Origin: a virus | DNA length: 42,074 bases | Virus record (IMG/VR): IMGVR_UViG_3300025137_000079 | Coordinates: 1 to 42,074 of that record | Direction: 5' to 3' (one strand) | Notes under the pieces: model-generated | The model's input: only the letters and a program-made list of their open reading frames with translations | Database searches by the model: none | Told to the model about the DNA's origin: nothing | Program-made: the position numbers and the translations under genes | Part shown: positions 39,716-42,074 of the stretch, one piece after another | Layout of the letters: every line of letters begins with the position of its first letter | How positions within the stretch are numbered: position 1 is the stretch's first letter

Positions 39716-40599
39716 TGGCAACTTCAGGATCTAAAGATTTTGAACTAGATGTGGCTGAATACATTGAAGAAGCTTTTGAAAGGTGTGGGTTAGAAGTACG
39801 CACCGGTTATGACTTGAAGTCGGCAAAGCGTTCTTTAAATCTTTTGTTTGCCGATTGGTCAAACAGGGGGTTAAACCAGTGGACGATTGAACAAACTTCG
39901 GTGTCGTTAGCTGATGGAATTACGGATTATCCAGGCGGCACCCTTTCTATGACCGTAGGGGCTTCCACTAGTTTTTCAATCGCAGAAACCATTACAGGCG
40001 GAACTAGCGGAGCTACGGCTAGTATTACCAGCAAACCTTCAAGCACTTCCTTTGCTATTACGGTCCCCACGGGTACTTTCAGTAACGGAGAAACCATTAC
40101 AGGCGGAACTAGCGAAGCCACTACCACTTTGTCTGCTGCCTTAGATTTATCAGATGTACAAAGTACAATAGATATTTTGTCCGCGGTAGTTACCCGAAGC
40201 GGCACAGACTTTGAAATACAACGACTAAGTCGCTCGGGTTATTTAACTATTCCCAATAAATCTCAAACAGGTCGTCCTAATCAGTTTTTTTTAAATAGGC
40301 AAATAACGCCTATTTTACAAATATGGCCCGCTCCTGAGAATAACACGGACGTTGTTACGTTTAACCGATTGACGCGTATTATGGACGCTGACGGGTATAC
40401 CAATACGATGGAAGTTCCTTTTCGGTTTTACCCCTGTTTGACTGCGGGTTTAGCGTATTATATTTCTATGAAGAGAAATCCTCAATTAATGGGTGCGTTA
40501 AAAACAATTTATGAAGAAGAAATGCAACGTGCAATGGACGAAGACCGGGACCGAGCGTCTCTTCGCATTACTCCGTCTTTGACGAGTTATAGGTCTTAG
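39715..40599 (+). CDS. Putative head-tail connector or tail tube protein with inserted repeat domain
   Basis: 294 residues. Outer parts: VAEYIEEAFERCGLEVRTGY then LKSAKRSLNLLFADWSNRGL, and later YLTIPNKSQTGRPNQFFLNR, PILQIWPAPENN and PFRFYPCLTAGLAYYISMKR. These fit the gp11/gatekeeper-like connector proteins of short-tailed phages as I recall them. Residues about 80-145 look inserted: ETITGGTSGATASITS and ETITGGTSEATTTLSA are two copies of one motif. The insertion interrupts the usual D-Y-P to D-I-L-S-A-V-V transition. Confidence 0.7.
   Translation: MATSGSKDFELDVAEYIEEAFERCGLEVRTGYDLKSAKRSLNLLFADWSNRGLNQWTIEQTSVSLADGITDYPGGTLSMTVGASTSFSIAETITGGTSGATASITSKPSSTSFAITVPTGTFSNGETITGGTSEATTTLSAALDLSDVQSTIDILSAVVTRSGTDFEIQRLSRSGYLTIPNKSQTGRPNQFFLNRQITPILQIWPAPENNTDVVTFNRLTRIMDADGYTNTMEVPFRFYPCLTAGLAYYISMKRNPQLMGALKTIYEEEMQRAMDEDRDRASLRITPSLTSYRS
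39985..40114 (+). repeat. 25-bp perfect direct repeat in connector-like gene
   Basis: Copies at 39985-40009 and 40090-40114, sharing ATTACAGGCGGAACTAGCG, 105 bases apart and in the same frame. Encodes the ETITGGTS motif twice. Confidence 0.93.
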
Positions 40600-40601
40600 T
40601 T

Positions 40602-40904
40602 GTGGCGTATGCAACTGGGAAAAACGCTTACGGTATATCGGACCGGTCTGGGGTTAGGTATAAATTAAACCGGATGCAAAAAGAATGGACCGGTTCTTTG
40701 GTCGGTTTTGATGAATATGAACCAAAGCAACCTCAACTGTACCCCACGCCACGGGCGGCAGATCCTCAAGCATTGAGGAATGCCAGACCAGATCGAAAAG
40801 AGCCGTTTTTTGTTTTTGTAGGCGTTCCCGTAGTGGAAATAAACCCGTTTGTTGCTGTTAGAGCAACCGGCCAAGTAGGAAATGTCACGGTGAGTACAGC
40901 ATGA
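40602..40904 (+). CDS. Conserved-looking phage structural-module protein
   Basis: 100 residues with a GTG start two bases after the previous stop. KNAYGISDRSGVRYKLNRMQ then KEWTGSLVGFDEYEPKQPQL and ADPQALRNARPDRKEP is a pattern I recall from connector regions of marine podovirus-like phages. A Pro-rich middle and hydrophobic end (FFVFVGVPVVEINPFVAVRA). It overlaps the next gene by four bases (ATGA). Function unknown. Confidence 0.7.
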   Translation: MAYATGKNAYGISDRSGVRYKLNRMQKEWTGSLVGFDEYEPKQPQLYPTPRAADPQALRNARPDRKEPFFVFVGVPVVEINPFVAVRATGQVGNVTVSTA

Positions 40905-41539
40905 GTTTTACCCTAGCCACGTTAAAAACAGCCGTCAAAGACTACTGCGAAACGTCAGAAACTACGTTTGATTCTCAATTAGACACTTTTATAAAAGAGT
41001 CGGAAGAGCGAATTCTAAAAAATATTGAACTTCCTGTTTTTAGAAAAAACGTTACCGGAACAGCAGATGCGGATAACAGTTACTTACAAACTCCATCTGA
41101 CTTTTTAGCGCCTTATAGTCTGGCGGTTATTAATAGTAGCCAATATGAATACCTTCTTTTTAAACATGTGTCGTTTATACGTTCATACACCCCCAACTCG
41201 TCTACGACTGGGGCTCCTAAGTATTATGGGTTGTTCGATGACGCTACTTTTATTTTAGCGCCTACCCCGGATAGTGGTTATACGTTTGAACTTCATTATA
41301 AATACAGACCCGCCTCGTTAACAGCGGGAGCGGATAGCGCCACAACGTGGTTGTCGGATAATGCCCCCGATGCTTTGTTGTACGGAACTTTAGTAGAATC
41401 GGCTACTTTTTTAAAAGCTCCAGAAGAAATTGCTCAATACGAGCAAAGGTTCGGACAAGCCATAGCTGCTTTAAAAGATTTGGGAGAGGGTTACGGAGCA
41501 AAAGATGAGTATAGATACGATATTTCGAAGGGTAGGTGA
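40901..41539 (+). CDS. Putative head-tail adaptor protein, SU10-adaptor-like
   Basis: 212 residues. FDSQLDTFIKESEERILKNI, LQTPSDFLAPYSLAVINSS, GAPKYYGLFDDATFILAPTP and FELHYKYRPASLTAGADSAT, then WLSDNAPDALLYGTLVESAT match the outline of short-tailed phage adaptor proteins (helical N-terminus, P-x-D-F strand, P-x-Y-Y, W-L-x-x-N-A-P-D-x-L-L-Y-G). It would bind under the portal ring. The next ATG overlaps its stop. Confidence 0.72.
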   Translation: MSFTLATLKTAVKDYCETSETTFDSQLDTFIKESEERILKNIELPVFRKNVTGTADADNSYLQTPSDFLAPYSLAVINSSQYEYLLFKHVSFIRSYTPNSSTTGAPKYYGLFDDATFILAPTPDSGYTFELHYKYRPASLTAGADSATTWLSDNAPDALLYGTLVESATFLKAPEEIAQYEQRFGQAIAALKDLGEGYGAKDEYRYDISKGR

Positions 41540-41829
41540 TGTTTAATGCAGCCGTTGAATCAACCGTAGGCGATGTTGTTGTAAAAACAACAGATCATAG
41601 GGGGTTGTCTCCAGAAGAATTGGCGCAACGAGCTACTGATCAGATCGTTACAGTGTCTTCTGAAGCGGAACCTATAGTTCGACAACAAGCTGAAGCATTT
41701 AAAAGTCGCATTTATCATGTGGTTTTAGGTATTATTAAACAAGCAATTAAAAGCGACAGGACTACACTGTGTAACGAATTTACACAACAAGGTCATTCAG
41801 ACGTTGCTAATATTTTAAGGAGGCTATAA
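41539..41829 (+). CDS. Small conserved-looking phage protein
   Basis: 96 residues from ATG 41539, overlapping the previous stop (TGATG). RGLSPEELAQRATDQIVTVS, EAEPIVRQQAEAFKSRI and GIIKQAIKSDRTTLCNEFTQ form helices; the pattern is one I recall as a short protein in cyanophage and pelagiphage structural modules. Function unknown. The next gene starts on its stop (TAATG). Confidence 0.7.
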   Translation: MFNAAVESTVGDVVVKTTDHRGLSPEELAQRATDQIVTVSSEAEPIVRQQAEAFKSRIYHVVLGIIKQAIKSDRTTLCNEFTQQGHSDVANILRRL

Positions 41830-42074
41830 TGGCTATTACAACTGCACTATGCACTAGTTTTAAAGTAGAGATTTTAAAAGGGGTCCATAATTTTACGGCT
41901 GATGATGACCAATTCAAACTTGCTTTGTACACTAGTAGCGCAACTCTAGCCGCATCGACCACAGCTTACACCTCATCTAACGAAGCAAGCGGTACGAATT
42001 ATACTGCGAAAGGAGCTTTTTTAACTTCGGTAACTCCTGTTGCTTCGGGAACTACCGCACTCGTAGATTTTAGC
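41829..42074 (+). CDS. Phage structural-type protein, 3' end outside window
   Basis: 82 codons are visible and the frame is open to the edge. MAITTALCTSFKVEILKGVH, then DDDQFKLALYTSSATLAAST and EASGTNYTAKGAFLTSVTPV match a common phage protein type (A-L-x-x-S-F-K, F-K-x-A-L-Y-T-S-x-A, G-T-x-Y-T-A-x-G). Usually a virion-associated protein of unknown role. Confidence 0.7.
   Translation, partial: MAITTALCTSFKVEILKGVHNFTADDDQFKLALYTSSATLAASTTAYTSSNEASGTNYTAKGAFLTSVTPVASGTTALVDFS

Noticed and set aside
1-42074. Integrase, transposase or insertion sequence
   Set aside because: No tyrosine or serine recombinase motifs, DDE pattern or terminal-repeat-bounded element was found among the translated frames.

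Overview
The window reads as 42 kb of a tailed double-stranded DNA phage genome. Hallmarks are a large terminase, portal, GroES-like protein, scaffold-like protein, capsid protein, head-tail adaptor-like proteins, a family A DNA polymerase, an archaeo-eukaryotic-type primase, two helicases and an SSB-like protein. Coding is very dense, with start/stop overlaps of ATGA, TAATG and TAGTG type, and no cellular housekeeping gene, tRNA, integrase or insertion sequence was seen. From recall of marine phage gene families (not from a search), the protein set resembles uncultured marine podovirus-like phages of the HMO-2011 type, whose cultured relatives infect marine Alphaproteobacteria. Host assignment is inference. 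Both edges cut genes, and no tail fibre or lysis gene was recognised, so the window is part of a genome.

Layout: (1) 2-6134, two large rightward virion-type genes. (2) 6131-7576, a leftward SF2/SNF2-like helicase meeting the previous gene tail to tail. (3) 7678-14488, a rightward replication block: unknown coiled-coil protein, SSB-like protein, AEP primase, small acidic protein, UvrD-like helicase, DUF3310 protein and DNA polymerase A. (4) 14489-15135, a good sigma70-type promoter, a 55-codon RHH-like gene, then about 430 bases without a gene but full of nested inverted repeats. (5) 15136-18230, a leftward operon of ten small, mostly unrecognised genes driven from a divergent promoter/operator region at 18250-18350. 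(6) 18450-20456, a rightward Cys-protease-like gene, a terminator, a 300-base repeat-bearing gap, small terminase, a PD-(D/E)XK nuclease and tiny ORFs. (7) 20468-22972, a GP88-family gene, then a terminator-bounded operon of six small genes, four of which share almost the same ribosome-binding leader. (8) 22973-23554, a GC-rich non-coding stretch with iterated motifs. (9) 23555-42074, the packaging and head module: large terminase, 1953-residue polyvalent-type protein, portal, small conserved proteins, GroES-like, scaffold, capsid-associated proteins, capsid, a terminator, further virion proteins, a Lys-Gly repeat microprotein and connector-like proteins.

Inferred working: the AEP primase, SSB-like protein, helicases and polymerase form the replisome. 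The leftward operon and the short-leader operon are probably host-takeover or accessory genes under their own promoters. The right half builds and packages the head. The least explained parts are the hairpin-rich gap (14694-15113), the GC-rich iterated gap before the large terminase, the divergent operator region, and the repeated translation leaders.
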